A stretch of DNA of 64,000 bases from Acidianus infernus (GTDB lineage Archaea; Thermoproteota; Thermoprotei_A; Sulfolobales; Sulfolobaceae): NCBI RefSeq assembly GCF_009729545.1, contig NZ_WFIY01000004.1, forward strand, positions 1,710,001-1,774,000, in the 5' to 3' direction. Position numbers and translations under genes: made by a program. Position 1 is the stretch's first letter. Every line of letters starts with the position of its first letter. Positions 9,020 to 18,381 of this stretch are shown one piece after another. A model generated the notes under the pieces. The model ran no database searches. It saw nothing but the letters and a program-made list of their open reading frames with translations, and had not been told where the DNA came from.

Positions 9020-9110
9020 TAAAATACTTTTGTTAAATAAGCTTAAAAATGTTGAGATCCATTTTACTTGCTTTGAATAAATTAATAATCCTTCTCACGT
9101 TATTAATGGT

Positions 9111-9956
9111 ATGATATTTATAGAAAATTTGATGAAAACTTTTGATGGGAAAGAAGTTCTTAAAGGGGTTTCCTTTGAAGTAAAGAAGGGTTCTATAACT
9201 GGCTTTATAGGTCCAAACGGTGCCGGAAAAACTACTACAATAAAGATCATTGCAGGATTAATAAGAAAATCTGGAGGAAAAGTTGAGGTTTTAGGAGAAG
9301 ACCCTTGGGATAACCCAAAAGTTCATGAGAAGATGTCGGTGATCTTCACTAACCTAGTTTATCCTCAAGAAAATACCGTGGAAGAATATTTAAAAGACAT
9401 ATGTAGGATTTACGGTGCTGATATTACTGACTTTGTTGACGAATTCAAACTTAAGGATCATCTTAAGAAAAAGCTTTCGCAACTATCTTCCGGCTTGGCT
9501 CAGAGAGTTCAACTAGTTGCTTCACTTATAAAAAACCCTGAGTTAATCATTGCTGATGAACCTACTGCAAATCTAGATCCACCTGCTAGGATAGAATTCT
9601 ATGAAGAAGTCAAGAAGCTAAATAAACGAGGAGTTACGTTCTTTATTTCATCCCACATCTTGTCAGAATTGGAGAAAATAATTACTGACGTAGTGTTCAT
9701 AAACGAAGGTAAAATCACCTTCCAAGGTAAAATCGAGAAAGCTCTGAAGGAAGCTGAAGAAGAAGAGATACTGCTGGTAGTCAACGATCCTGAAAAGGCA
9801 ATAAAAATAATAGGAGGAAAAATTGAAGGCTCTTATATAAAGGTTAAAGGAAAAGTTAGAGATATAGTTGATAGATTAGATGACGCAGGGATTGAAATAA
9901 TAAGCTTAAGAAGGTCGTCCTTAGATGATGCGTTCAAGAAATTATCAAATATTTAG
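9111..9956 (+). CDS. ABC transporter ATP-binding protein
   Basis: This 281-residue ATPase has Walker A GPNGAGKTT at residues 34-42, a signature LSSGLAQR at 125-132, Walker B LIIADEPTANLD at 145-156 and the switch His182 in FISSHILSE. The signature differs from the canonical LSGGQ. The usual Q-loop glutamine is not obvious (VIFTNLVYPQ). The C-terminal 60 residues form a small extra domain, as in ABC-2 exporters that move drugs, lantibiotics or lipids. The permease gene starts inside its 3' end and a third, surface-exposed protein follows, giving a three-gene operon. The substrate is unknown. Confidence 0.9.
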   Translation: MIFIENLMKTFDGKEVLKGVSFEVKKGSITGFIGPNGAGKTTTIKIIAGLIRKSGGKVEVLGEDPWDNPKVHEKMSVIFTNLVYPQENTVEEYLKDICRIYGADITDFVDEFKLKDHLKKKLSQLSSGLAQRVQLVASLIKNPELIIADEPTANLDPPARIEFYEEVKKLNKRGVTFFISSHILSELEKIITDVVFINEGKITFQGKIEKALKEAEEEEILLVVNDPEKAIKIIGGKIEGSYIKVKGKVRDIVDRLDDAGIEIISLRRSSLDDAFKKLSNI

Positions 9957-10662
9957 CGTAATTTTTAAAGAAAGATTTAGGGAGCCTACTTTAGAATTCA
10001 CAATACCGCTAATGTTCTCCTCTAATGTATTTATTAATGCATTCTATGAAAGAGGAAATTTTACAATTTATGGTATAATATTAGCTTTTATTCCTTTAAT
10101 TAGCGTTTCAGAAACCATAGCCTTTGCCTTAGCTTTACGTAATATAATATTCGTAACCGGAGATCATATTTATAGGGGTTCAATAATTTCATTTTTAACC
10201 TTTCCTATAAAGAGAACCAGTCTTTTTCTCATGATGTATTTTTCAGATGTAATAACTCCTTATATAATATGGTTATCTACAACTGAAGCATATATATTAC
10301 TGTCTGGAATTCCTGTCCCTCAATTTCTAATATTAATTTATACTATAGGATATTTCTTTACCGAAAACATAATACTGAGTATAGCTTTAACGTTCAAAAG
10401 TGCAGGCATTGCTACATTGCTTTCCAGCTTTATAATAGGCTTGCTCTTCATATTTGGAGGAATGTTAAATTATTATGAGCTAATTCAAGGCTCTAACGTG
10501 TTAGGAATAACTTCCTCACTAAATCCTTATGTCCTCCTCCTATACGAGGCTGTAAACAGAAAGACTTTGCCTTGTATATATGAAGGGATAACAATAGAGC
10601 TCATAATTGCTACATTTACATTCTTCTTTTCATTAAATAAATTTAAGAGGTTAGAAATATGA
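9925..10662 (+). CDS. ABC-2 type permease-like membrane protein
   Basis: This 245-residue protein has about six hydrophobic segments, beginning with a short cytoplasmic N-terminus (SVIFKERFREP), as in ABC-2 permeases. It overlaps the ATPase gene by 32 bases, so translation is probably coupled. The ATG at 9925 (an ATGATG pair) is the only good start before the first membrane segment. It should supply the membrane channel for the ATPase at 9111. The family assignment rests on topology and context more than on a specific motif. Confidence 0.75.
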   Translation: MMRSRNYQIFSVIFKERFREPTLEFTIPLMFSSNVFINAFYERGNFTIYGIILAFIPLISVSETIAFALALRNIIFVTGDHIYRGSIISFLTFPIKRTSLFLMMYFSDVITPYIIWLSTTEAYILLSGIPVPQFLILIYTIGYFFTENIILSIALTFKSAGIATLLSSFIIGLLFIFGGMLNYYELIQGSNVLGITSSLNPYVLLLYEAVNRKTLPCIYEGITIELIIATFTFFFSLNKFKRLEI

Positions 10663-11174
10663 TAAGAGGAATATTATTATCTATTGGAATTACTTTAATT
10701 TCCTTGTCACTGCTTTCTATAACATCACCAATATCTAATACGATAGTAGTAACTAAACCATATTGCATATCGATTCCTTCAACAGCAAAAGTTATTGCAT
10801 CAATATACGAGAATTCAACTAACGTAACTGTTTACGTTAAGGTAATTCATGACAATTTTACTAAAATAATTAGACCACCTTGTACTATCATGTTAACTCA
10901 TGGAAAATGGATATTCGAAGTTTACAACGAAACTTACCCAAAAATTTCCTACCGAAGTATAAACGAAACAATAATAGAGAAGAATATAACCATTATTATA
11001 CAGAAAACAGTAAATTGTACAAATATAGTGACAACAAATAATGCAACGTATCCTATTTATGTTAGGCTATGTATTAAATGTATGAAAATACTAAAATTTC
11101 AGGAGCTCTCTGAAATACTAGGTATAATTATGATCATTTCGAGCGTCTTTTTGTATTTAAGAAAACGTTTATAA
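10659..11174 (+). CDS. Membrane-anchored extracytoplasmic protein, third gene of ABC operon
   Basis: The 171-residue product has an N-terminal hydrophobic segment (GILLSIGITLISLSLLSI), then about 115 outward-facing residues rich in Thr and Asn with many N-glycosylation sequons (NST, NVT, NFT, NET). A second membrane helix (LGIIMIISSVFLYL) lies at the C-terminus before a basic end. Its ATG overlaps the permease stop codon (4 bases), so it belongs to the same operon. A role as an external domain of the transporter is likely but unproven. Confidence 0.65.
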   Translation: MIRGILLSIGITLISLSLLSITSPISNTIVVTKPYCISIPSTAKVIASIYENSTNVTVYVKVIHDNFTKIIRPPCTIMLTHGKWIFEVYNETYPKISYRSINETIIEKNITIIIQKTVNCTNIVTTNNATYPIYVRLCIKCMKILKFQELSEILGIIMIISSVFLYLRKRL

Positions 11175-11176
11175 CC

Positions 11177-11269
11177 ATGAATGGAATTTTTAATCATATG
11201 AGACTACTTAGATGGTATTTAATTTATAAAATCTTGGCATTCTTCATTAGAAGAGGTGGAAAGAAGTGA
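11177..11269 (+). CDS. Possible small protein (30 aa) coupled to hsp20
   Basis: An ATG at 11177 opens a 30-codon frame (MNGIFNHMRLLRWYLIYKIL..., ending RRGGKK) whose TGA overlaps the GTG start of hsp20 by 4 bases. The product would be hydrophobic and basic. The overlap looks like translational coupling, but the same bases may simply form the hsp20 leader. Confidence 0.3.
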   Translation: MNGIFNHMRLLRWYLIYKILAFFIRRGGKK

Positions 11270-11646
11270 GTCTAACAAGTTACGTTAAAAAAGAAATATC
11301 TAAAAAGATAGAGGAGTTAAGTAGAAGCTTTTATGAGAACGTTCTACCTCCTGTTGACATCTACGAAGAGGGAGGATATTTAAACATTGACGTTGATTTA
11401 CCTGGTTTTCAAAAGGATAAAATTCACTTAAGGTTAACCTCATCTAATGAAATGATAATTGAAGCAGAAAGAGAACTTCCAGAAGGTGGTGTAAAATACT
11501 TAACTCAAAGACCTAAAAGGATATCTAGGGTTATTAGATTACCAGTTGCGGTAAAAAAAGACACGCAAGTTACTGCAAAATATGAGAACGGAGTTCTTCA
11601 TATATCAATTCCGGTAGAAGGAACTACTACTATAAAGATAGAATAA
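11266..11646 (+). CDS. hsp20: Small heat shock protein, Hsp20/alpha-crystallin family
   Basis: This 126-residue chaperone binds unfolding proteins without ATP. The alpha-crystallin core runs from about residue 27 (PPVDIYEEGGYLNIDVDLPG) to residue 120. It contains the family hallmark near the end of the core (YENGVLHISIP, the A-x-x-x-x-G-V-L motif) and a C-terminal I-K-I-type tail (TTIKIE) that normally docks to a neighbouring subunit. The N-terminal arm is short. The GTG start is supported by the onset of a charged amphipathic helix. Heat induction is expected from the family but not shown by the sequence. Confidence 0.9.
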   Translation: MSLTSYVKKEISKKIEELSRSFYENVLPPVDIYEEGGYLNIDVDLPGFQKDKIHLRLTSSNEMIIEAERELPEGGVKYLTQRPKRISRVIRLPVAVKKDTQVTAKYENGVLHISIPVEGTTTIKIE

Positions 11647-11669
11647 ATCTTTTTATTACTTTTATTTTC

Positions 11670-13148
11670 CTATCTTTTTATTATTAACGCAAATATTATC
11701 AATAGTAAGGCTAAAGTAATATTCTTTGTAAAAATGTAGGATAATATAGATAGTATCGCAATTCCTAAACTTAAATAATATTCGCCTCCAGTATTATTCT
11801 TTCTCTCTATCACTGGTCTCTCAAGCAACGAAGTTCTAAACTTCCTAGCTAAAGAAGATAGCGTATCTTTAACCTGGTCAATTAAGGCTGGTATTACTAG
11901 ATCTTCATCTTCTATTAACTTAACTAGATTTGAAAAGAAATTGAATTCTGGGTAAATAGTAATGCATGTACCACCTAGTGTTGAAGTAGTCCTAATATAA
12001 AGTACAAGCTTTTGGGGTAATCTGAGTGGAAATCTGTAAAACACCTCGTTTGCAGCACTTATAAAATCTTCAACTTTTAACGTTTCTGGCGTAACTCCTT
12101 GAAACGTTTTAAGGAAAAGTTCTATACCCTTAGCTAGTAGCTCTCTATTTGCCTCTGGCTGAATTGCACCAAGTTCATCTAAAACCTTGACTAGTTCTAT
12201 TCCGTCCAGCCTAGTTAAAGCCACGTAAGCCCTAATTAATTTATTTCTAGTATCTTTATCCATTTTACCTACCATTCCGAAATCGTAAAGAACTAAATTG
12301 CCTTCATCATCAACTCCTATATTTCCAGGGTGAGGATCAGCGTGAAAATACTCCTTTTCAAGTAACATTACCATAAATGTCCTAAATACCTTATAAGATA
12401 AAGTCTCTGGCGGTATGATTTTCTTTGCCTCTTCAGAAGTTACCTTATATGATTTAACATACTCCATTATTAAAACTCTTTTTGTTGCGTAAATAGGTTG
12501 AGGAATTTTAACGTCAGGAAAATTTAATTCCTCTTTTATTTTCCTCATGTAGAATTCCTCCTTAGTAAAGTCCATTTCATCAAAAATTCTGGATGAAAAA
12601 TCATCAATTATTGCCTTAGCACTCTCGTAGAAGGATTCATCAAAAATGTACTTAAGAAAAGGTACTAAAGTTTTCATTGCCTTTATGTCTTCCTCAACTT
12701 CCTTCCTTATATTAGGTCTATTAACCTTTAATACTACCTTTTTACCGTCAAGGTCTGCTAAGTAAACTTGAGCAATGCTAGCTGAAGCTATTGGATTTGG
12801 ATTAATATTTAACCTCTTTAGAAATTCATCTCCTAAATCTTCCTTAATCTCTTCATAAACTTCCTCCCAGGGTGCAGGAGGTACGTTATCTTGCAGTCTA
12901 GATAAGACCTTTAAGTAAGCCTCTGGAAGTAAGTCAGAATGAACTGATAAAATCTGTCCGAGTTTAATGAATGCAGGACCAAGAGAAACTAAAGTATTTA
13001 GCATTTTTTCTGCTTCTTTTTCAATATCTTTTTCATTAACTTTTTTATTTTCTAAAGTTAATCTCCTATAGTGCCTAAGCATTAGTACCCGTGGAAACAG
13101 CTTAAAACCTACGTAAAGCGTTCTAAACATGAATTTTATTATTCCCAA
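11670..13148 (-). CDS. AarF/UbiB (ABC1) family atypical kinase
   Basis: This 492-residue protein carries the UbiB-family fold. A KLGQ motif lies near residue 62 (PAFIKLGQILS). A lysine lies in the VVLKVNRP strand, a DPHPGN catalytic loop near residue 263 and a metal-binding DFG near 279 (LVLYDFGMVG). The family are membrane-linked kinase-like ATPases tied to quinone or lipid homeostasis. Two hydrophobic segments close the C-terminus (YYLSLGIAILSILSYIF and ITLALLLIIFALII). It ends 23 bases from the convergent hsp20. In a quinone-using archaeon a role in caldariellaquinone metabolism is attractive but is inference. Confidence 0.88.
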   Translation of the reverse strand: MGIIKFMFRTLYVGFKLFPRVLMLRHYRRLTLENKKVNEKDIEKEAEKMLNTLVSLGPAFIKLGQILSVHSDLLPEAYLKVLSRLQDNVPPAPWEEVYEEIKEDLGDEFLKRLNINPNPIASASIAQVYLADLDGKKVVLKVNRPNIRKEVEEDIKAMKTLVPFLKYIFDESFYESAKAIIDDFSSRIFDEMDFTKEEFYMRKIKEELNFPDVKIPQPIYATKRVLIMEYVKSYKVTSEEAKKIIPPETLSYKVFRTFMVMLLEKEYFHADPHPGNIGVDDEGNLVLYDFGMVGKMDKDTRNKLIRAYVALTRLDGIELVKVLDELGAIQPEANRELLAKGIELFLKTFQGVTPETLKVEDFISAANEVFYRFPLRLPQKLVLYIRTTSTLGGTCITIYPEFNFFSNLVKLIEDEDLVIPALIDQVKDTLSSLARKFRTSLLERPVIERKNNTGGEYYLSLGIAILSILSYIFTKNITLALLLIIFALIIKR

Positions 13149-13204
13149 AAGATATTAAATATGCACTCTCCTTCTTTTATTAACCGCTAAAGTAAAATTG
13201 TATT

Positions 13205-13483
13205 ATGGAGTGGAAAATAACAAGTAAAAAACTCGAAGTCGACAATAAAAAAGATTACTCTTGTCTAGTAGATGATATAGCAAATTCAGAGAAAATAAAG
13301 GAACTAAGTAAAAAATACAATATACCAGAAAATATTATTCATGAATTTATCTCACAATTCCTAATAAAAGTTTTTAAAGAAAAGAAAAATACTGAGGAAG
13401 AGATAATAGAAAAATTCTCAATGCCTAGGGAAATAGTTGATGAAGTTAAGAGGCAAGCTTCCTCTTCTCTTTCCCTTCAATAA
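13205..13483 (+). CDS. Hypothetical protein, 92 aa
   Basis: This small, charged, soluble and mostly helical protein begins 56 bases from the divergent AarF-like gene. Two helix-turn-helix-like stretches can be imagined (SEKIKELSKKYNIPENIIHEF and TEEEIIEKFSMPREIVDEV). Both share the pattern of a helix, a turn at x-P, and a second helix, so it may bind nucleic acid. I recognise no family. Confidence 0.55.
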   Translation: MEWKITSKKLEVDNKKDYSCLVDDIANSEKIKELSKKYNIPENIIHEFISQFLIKVFKEKKNTEEEIIEKFSMPREIVDEVKRQASSSLSLQ

Positions 13484-13513
13484 AATTTTAATTATTTTCA
13501 ATACACTTCTTGT

Positions 13514-14650
13514 TTAGAGGCCCCGTCTGATCTGTGACGAACCTTCAGCGGGCTGAGCGTGATGAAATATTCCATATAAAGTCACTGCGCCCACTGTTGA
13601 AGAAATGATTATGAATAAATAAGCTAAGAATGGGCTTAACAGAAATATGTAGTTAAATATTACGCTACCTAGAAAGCCTGCTACAGCTTTTCCAGTATAT
13701 AATATTCCATTATTTACAGTAGAATATCTAGTCCCAAAAACTATTCCAGACACATTAAAATACAAAGTTATTACGGCACCTCCGGCTAAGCCTATTATTA
13801 CAACTGCAGGAATTATTTGACTAAATAAAAGAGAAGCTCCTCCCAATATGATGATTGTATCCACGATTACAGTAGTTTTTATTACTCCTAATTTATCAGC
13901 AATATGACCAAATATTGGCCTTCCTGAGCCGCTTAATATCGGAAAAATTGAAATCAATATTGACAGTTCTTGAAAAGGCAAGGCTTTACCAATTATTGAT
14001 AATGAAGAAGAAATAACGAGTAAAGGAATAGTTGCAGTAACAAAGGATAAATAAATAAACCAAAAAGTTCTGCTTAATACTGCCTCTTTAGGTGATTTTC
14101 CGCTCTCTAATTTGGGATATTCAATAAGCAAGGAAAGTATTGGGAGAATTATCAATTCTGTTAATCCTATAATAAGAGTTACTAATCTAAAATTTCCAGA
14201 CATCAGTATAAAAGGATTGGCGAAAGCCGAACCTAATCCAAAACCTAAAGAGACTAAACCGGTAGCAAAAGCCATTCTCTTTTTAAACCATTTCACTGCC
14301 AGATTTGAAGCTATCCCATAAAGTATTCCTTCGCCTATACTACCTAAAGACCAAAATATGAAAAAAATGTAAACGCTTGGAGAGAAAGAAGTTCCTAAGA
14401 ATCCTAAAGCAGAGAGTATTGATGAAAGCAACGCAACTTTTCTAGGTCCGATTTTATCTGCAAAATTTCCTCCTAATGGTTGAAAGCCGGAAGAAAATAT
14501 TGTAAATAAGGAGAACCCAAGGGAAATTTCAACTATACTGACGTTAAATCCTTCCCGTAATAAAGGCTCTAAAGCATTCCACGAGTATTGGTATAATGAA
14601 TTAAAAGACATTATTATGAAACCTATTATAATAAATTTCTCCTTTCTCAC
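13514..14650 (-). CDS. MFS transporter, oxalate/formate antiporter-like
   Basis: The 378-residue protein has about 11-12 membrane segments. The first-half loop reads GGNFADKIGPRKV and the second-half loop FGHIADKLGVIKT, both matching the MFS loop motif. Overall pattern, including NLAVKWFKKRMAFATGLVSLGFGLG near residue 120, fits the OFA (oxalate:formate antiporter-like) group of small carboxylate carriers. The substrate is unproven. The last 20 codons (HHAQPAEGSSQIRRGL) are unusually GC-rich and coincide with a C/D-box-like motif cluster on the other strand. Confidence 0.82.
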   Translation of the reverse strand: MRKEKFIIIGFIIMSFNSLYQYSWNALEPLLREGFNVSIVEISLGFSLFTIFSSGFQPLGGNFADKIGPRKVALLSSILSALGFLGTSFSPSVYIFFIFWSLGSIGEGILYGIASNLAVKWFKKRMAFATGLVSLGFGLGSAFANPFILMSGNFRLVTLIIGLTELIILPILSLLIEYPKLESGKSPKEAVLSRTFWFIYLSFVTATIPLLVISSSLSIIGKALPFQELSILISIFPILSGSGRPIFGHIADKLGVIKTTVIVDTIIILGGASLLFSQIIPAVVIIGLAGGAVITLYFNVSGIVFGTRYSTVNNGILYTGKAVAGFLGSVIFNYIFLLSPFLAYLFIIISSTVGAVTLYGIFHHAQPAEGSSQIRRGL

Positions 14651-14804
14651 AGGAATAATTTAAGTCAATAATATAAATGCTTTTACTCTTTATTCATGAA
14701 TATACAATATAAATTTCTCAATTTTACTTTCTACTTTATATTTAACATAGTTTATTACATTTTTAGATACAAGACTTAAATATCATTTTTATATAAATCT
14801 CTGT

Positions 14805-17282
14805 ATGTCAAGAGAGATCTTCTTTTTGGCACTTATTATTCTTACAGTTATTACACCCTTGAGCATCTGCAATTTTCATGTGCTCCAGCGAATGCCGGGA
14901 GAACCTCCACCTGTAATAAAAACTTACGCTGTAGCTTATCCTATTTTTGAAAAATATGTGTCCTTAAATAATTGTTGTCAAGAGATTGTTGTTCAAGACA
15001 ATTGTCCTGGCATTTATTGTTTATATGTTTTCACTCCTCAAACATATTGCTTATGGAGTTTAGGTCATTCTGAAAATGCAATTTTTTCAACTCAAATAAC
15101 TAAAGGCACATACGTTATTCCATTAAATAAAGGCAATTACGTTGTAGTAATAAACCATTTCTTAGGTAAGGATAGTAACATTAATGTAAATGTTGAAGCT
15201 AGATCTTTTTGCTCCTATATAATGTCTAATAGATTAGCTTCTCCTAAAGGTATTGTTTCTTATGGGATTTATGATTATGCTGGAGAATTACAGAATTATT
15301 GTATAAGAACTAAGTCAATTTTGGGTTATTTTAATATTTCTTGTTTTGAGCCTAAAGGATGCTTGGCAAGTTTACAATTAAATGCAGTTCTTTTAATTAA
15401 TGGTAGTAATGACTATGAATACTTCCTTCAAAATATTATTAAATTTGAGAACTGCTTCCACTGGTTTTACTTAGAAGATAATATATGGAATTTCAGTTCG
15501 TACAGAGCAAACATCTATCACGTAGAAGGAAAAGGTATAATAAACAGTTATTGTGATAGAAAATACTATTGTTATTCTCCGCCATGCCTTTATGATATTA
15601 AATATAGCTTACCCCTTGCTGGCTACTTAATAATTAACGTGACTACAGTTCAAGGAAAAGGAGTATATGTAACGTTCGGTTTTTCTAACATTCAAAATGG
15701 GCAAAAAATACTCCCACCCGTATTTACTTACTACGATAAAGTATTCATAAGTTGCCCTAACGTTAATTCAGCATGCATTGTAATAAAGCCTGCCTTTACT
15801 AAGAGCTTAAACGCGTTTTCTGCAGGTTTAGTTTTCGGATCATATGAGCAACTTTCTACAGTCGAGTTTAACAATTTAAATTCTACACTAGCGTTACTTT
15901 ATTGTAATCAAGGATGGAAACCAGTACCCTCCTTTTTATCTTATTGCGTGAATAGCTTGGAAAGTGCTTGTAACTTAGATTTTAAGGCAGGCAAATGTGA
16001 AATATTTGTTTCAACTAACTTACAATGCTCTAACAACTTAATTATTGATATGCCCCATGTCAGCGTCCCATTTACTTTCGTTGATTATAATGGTAAAGCA
16101 ATTTATATTCAGAAACCGTTGAATATAAGTTTTCCTAAAACAATTTATATATGTAAATATACAAAAGAATGCCTTTGCAAAATCTGTATATGTATTAATG
16201 GATTTAGACAGCCAATAGAGAATGGTTATATAATATATCCTAAATGTTATTTTAATACGATCAATATATCTGCATTTTATAATACTTATTACTTCGTAAA
16301 GATCTTGTACCCCAATGGAACTCTTTGCGCTTGGATTTTACAAGGCTCAAAAATATGTTTACCCAGAATAATTCAGTTATGTGACCTAGCTAGATATCTC
16401 TTACTCCCAGAACAAAATACGACCATTATAATAACAGAGCCGCAGGTAATTAGTCCAAAATATGAACTACAATATCTAGTTAATATTAATTATGTTAACA
16501 ATGGTACGAAAATTGAAGAATGGGTAAATAATGGAACTATAATACAGATTCCAAAGGTAATATACATAAACTCAACAACAAGATACTATTTGAATTCAAC
16601 TACAAATAAAATAGTAGTCTTAAAGCCTATGAATATTTCCTTAAAATATGAACTACAATATCTAGTGACAAAGTACCTTCTTAATGGTACGAAAATTGAA
16701 GAATGGGTAAATAATGGAACTATAATACAGATTCCAAAGGTAATATACATAAACTCAACAACAAGATACTATTTGAATTCAACTACAAACTTGTTTATAA
16801 TAGATAGCCCAATTATAATAAAGCCAATGTATATTTTACAGTATTATGTTAAAATTATATTACCAAACGAAACTATAGAAAAATGGGTAAAAGACGGATG
16901 CGTAATAACTTTTCCACAATATATTTACATATCAAATTGTGAAAGATATGTATTAAATTCCACACAATTCATTATAATACATTCTCCAACACTGGTAAAA
17001 CCAGTATATATTAAACAATATTTAGTTAAAATTAATGGTGTATCCTATTGGTACAATGAGGGGACTAAGTTACTTATTAAAATAGTAACTACACCGTTCT
17101 TTATAGTAAAATGGGTAGGATCTATAAAAGTAACTAACGGAGAGATAATAACCATTAATGGACCGTTAGACCTTAAAGCAGAAATACTGATAAACCCATT
17201 ATTTGAATACCTTGGTATAGCCGGTATAATAACTATAATAGCACTTGCTATTACTAATGTAATTAGACATAAATCCAAGTGA
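14805..17282 (+). CDS. Cysteine-rich, repeat-containing cell-surface protein
   Basis: This 825-residue protein begins with a signal peptide (FFLALIILTVITPLSICNF) and ends with a membrane anchor (FEYLGIAGIITIIALAI) and a basic tail, so nearly all of it lies outside the cell. The ectodomain carries dozens of Cys residues and many N-glycosylation sequons. The C-terminal third holds four copies of a roughly 60-residue repeat (KYELQYLV...NGT...EWVNNGT... and variants ending in MYILQYYV and VYIKQYLV). The first two share a 107-bp perfect DNA repeat. Repeats of this WVNNGT/WYNEGT type occur at the C-termini of archaeal surface proteins, including thermopsin relatives. No catalytic domain was recognised; adhesion or pseudomurein-independent wall binding is conjecture. 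Confidence 0.8.
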   Translation: MSREIFFLALIILTVITPLSICNFHVLQRMPGEPPPVIKTYAVAYPIFEKYVSLNNCCQEIVVQDNCPGIYCLYVFTPQTYCLWSLGHSENAIFSTQITKGTYVIPLNKGNYVVVINHFLGKDSNINVNVEARSFCSYIMSNRLASPKGIVSYGIYDYAGELQNYCIRTKSILGYFNISCFEPKGCLASLQLNAVLLINGSNDYEYFLQNIIKFENCFHWFYLEDNIWNFSSYRANIYHVEGKGIINSYCDRKYYCYSPPCLYDIKYSLPLAGYLIINVTTVQGKGVYVTFGFSNIQNGQKILPPVFTYYDKVFISCPNVNSACIVIKPAFTKSLNAFSAGLVFGSYEQLSTVEFNNLNSTLALLYCNQGWKPVPSFLSYCVNSLESACNLDFKAGKCEIFVSTNLQCSNNLIIDMPHVSVPFTFVDYNGKAIYIQKPLNISFPKTIYICKYTKECLCKICICINGFRQPIENGYIIYPKCYFNTINISAFYNTYYFVKILYPNGTLCAWILQGSKICLPRIIQLCDLARYLLLPEQNTTIIITEPQVISPKYELQYLVNINYVNNGTKIEEWVNNGTIIQIPKVIYINSTTRYYLNSTTNKIVVLKPMNISLKYELQYLVTKYLLNGTKIEEWVNNGTIIQIPKVIYINSTTRYYLNSTTNLFIIDSPIIIKPMYILQYYVKIILPNETIEKWVKDGCVITFPQYIYISNCERYVLNSTQFIIIHSPTLVKPVYIKQYLVKINGVSYWYNEGTKLLIKIVTTPFFIVKWVGSIKVTNGEIITINGPLDLKAEILINPLFEYLGIAGIITIIALAITNVIRHKSK
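16457..16789 (+). repeat. Internal tandem repeat with 107-bp perfect identity
   Basis: Bases 16500-16606 are identical to 16683-16789, with a further shared segment at 16457 and 16643. The repeat period is about 183-186 bp and lies in frame in the surface-protein gene. Perfect identity indicates recent duplication or gene conversion. Confidence 0.9.
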
Positions 17283-17340
17283 TTCTATTTTAATATTGTA
17301 ACAATATTTAATTGTTTATTATCTAACAAAATTTATAAGT

Positions 17341-18351
17341 ATGAATAATATAAATGATACTATGGTTAAATACTGTCCAAGATGCGGAACCCAGGTACCA
17401 GATGATGCAAGGTTCTGTCCTAAATGCGGATTTGATTTTTCCACACTACAGCAACCATCACAACAGCCAACTCAACCGCAAATTCAACCATTAATCGATA
17501 CCGCTACAAGAGTATCTAGATATATACCGACTCTAACAAAGTATGGTAAATTATTGGTAATCTTGGCTATTATATTTGAAGGACTAACAACTATATTATT
17601 TACGGTGGATGCGCTTACATCCTCAGCTAAATATTCCGGCAGTGCAACAACAATAGCAATAGATTCGCTTTTAATGATCTCGGCAATATTTTACCTAATA
17701 GCTCCCATCTTTTCATTTCCAGTTAAGGGATTAGAAGTTAAGAAATTGACTATAATATTGGGAATATTTGCATTTTTGTTGCTAGCAATTTCATATATAC
17801 TCATAGCAAAAGAAACAAGTTCATCATCAATTGTAGTGAGAGGATTAACAATTTACGGAGTTCCATTATGTGATAACATTACTGCTGGAATAATTATCTT
17901 AATAGGCGTCATATTTATAATACTAAGCATTTTCATGGACTTAGGGCAACTAGTGAACTCTATAATCCAAGTTGTAGGAATAATTCTAATCTATGCATAT
18001 ACGTATTACAATAACTTCAACTTTGAATCGTTCCTTTGGGGGGTAGCGGTTAGCATAGTAATCATATTCAACTTAATTCCATATTTCTATAAAGGAGAAT
18101 ACGCAAAAATGATTGTATCGATAGGTTATAGTATAGGCATACTAATATTTACAATAGGGACATTAATTACGGGTATTTCACAAGTATCTGCAGGAGCACC
18201 ATCATCTTATTCTTCAGCATTACTGCATGCAATGTACGGTACATATCTTACAGCTGGAGTTTTAGGGATATTAGCAGGAGCGCTTGGAATTCTTGACTCT
18301 ATATTTATGTTAATCTACGCAATAACAATGAAGTCATCCCCACCAATGTAA
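17341..18351 (+). CDS. Zinc-ribbon membrane protein, 336 aa
   Basis: The N-terminus carries a zinc ribbon, CPRCGTQVPDDARFCPKCG (residues 12-30), followed by a Pro/Gln-rich linker (QQPSQQPTQPQIQP). About eight to nine membrane helices follow, beginning near residue 75. Zinc-ribbon plus multi-helix membrane proteins are widespread in archaea and mostly uncharacterised. The gene starts 58 bases after the surface-protein gene and could follow it in a transcript, although a TATA-like AATTTATAAG lies immediately before the ATG. A better internal start (ATG at 17362, just before the KYCPRCG strand) is possible. No substrate is evident. Confidence 0.75.
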   Translation: MNNINDTMVKYCPRCGTQVPDDARFCPKCGFDFSTLQQPSQQPTQPQIQPLIDTATRVSRYIPTLTKYGKLLVILAIIFEGLTTILFTVDALTSSAKYSGSATTIAIDSLLMISAIFYLIAPIFSFPVKGLEVKKLTIILGIFAFLLLAISYILIAKETSSSSIVVRGLTIYGVPLCDNITAGIIILIGVIFIILSIFMDLGQLVNSIIQVVGIILIYAYTYYNNFNFESFLWGVAVSIVIIFNLIPYFYKGEYAKMIVSIGYSIGILIFTIGTLITGISQVSAGAPSSYSSALLHAMYGTYLTAGVLGILAGALGILDSIFMLIYAITMKSSPPM

Positions 18352-18381
18352 TTTTTTAACACGTATGGATACTCTATTCAT

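Noticed and set aside
8742..9080. 112-codon plus-strand frame
   Set aside because: It overlaps the 138-aa minus-strand gene, whose Lys/Glu-rich composition fits this genome better. The plus frame is Ser/Phe-rich in the manner of antisense.
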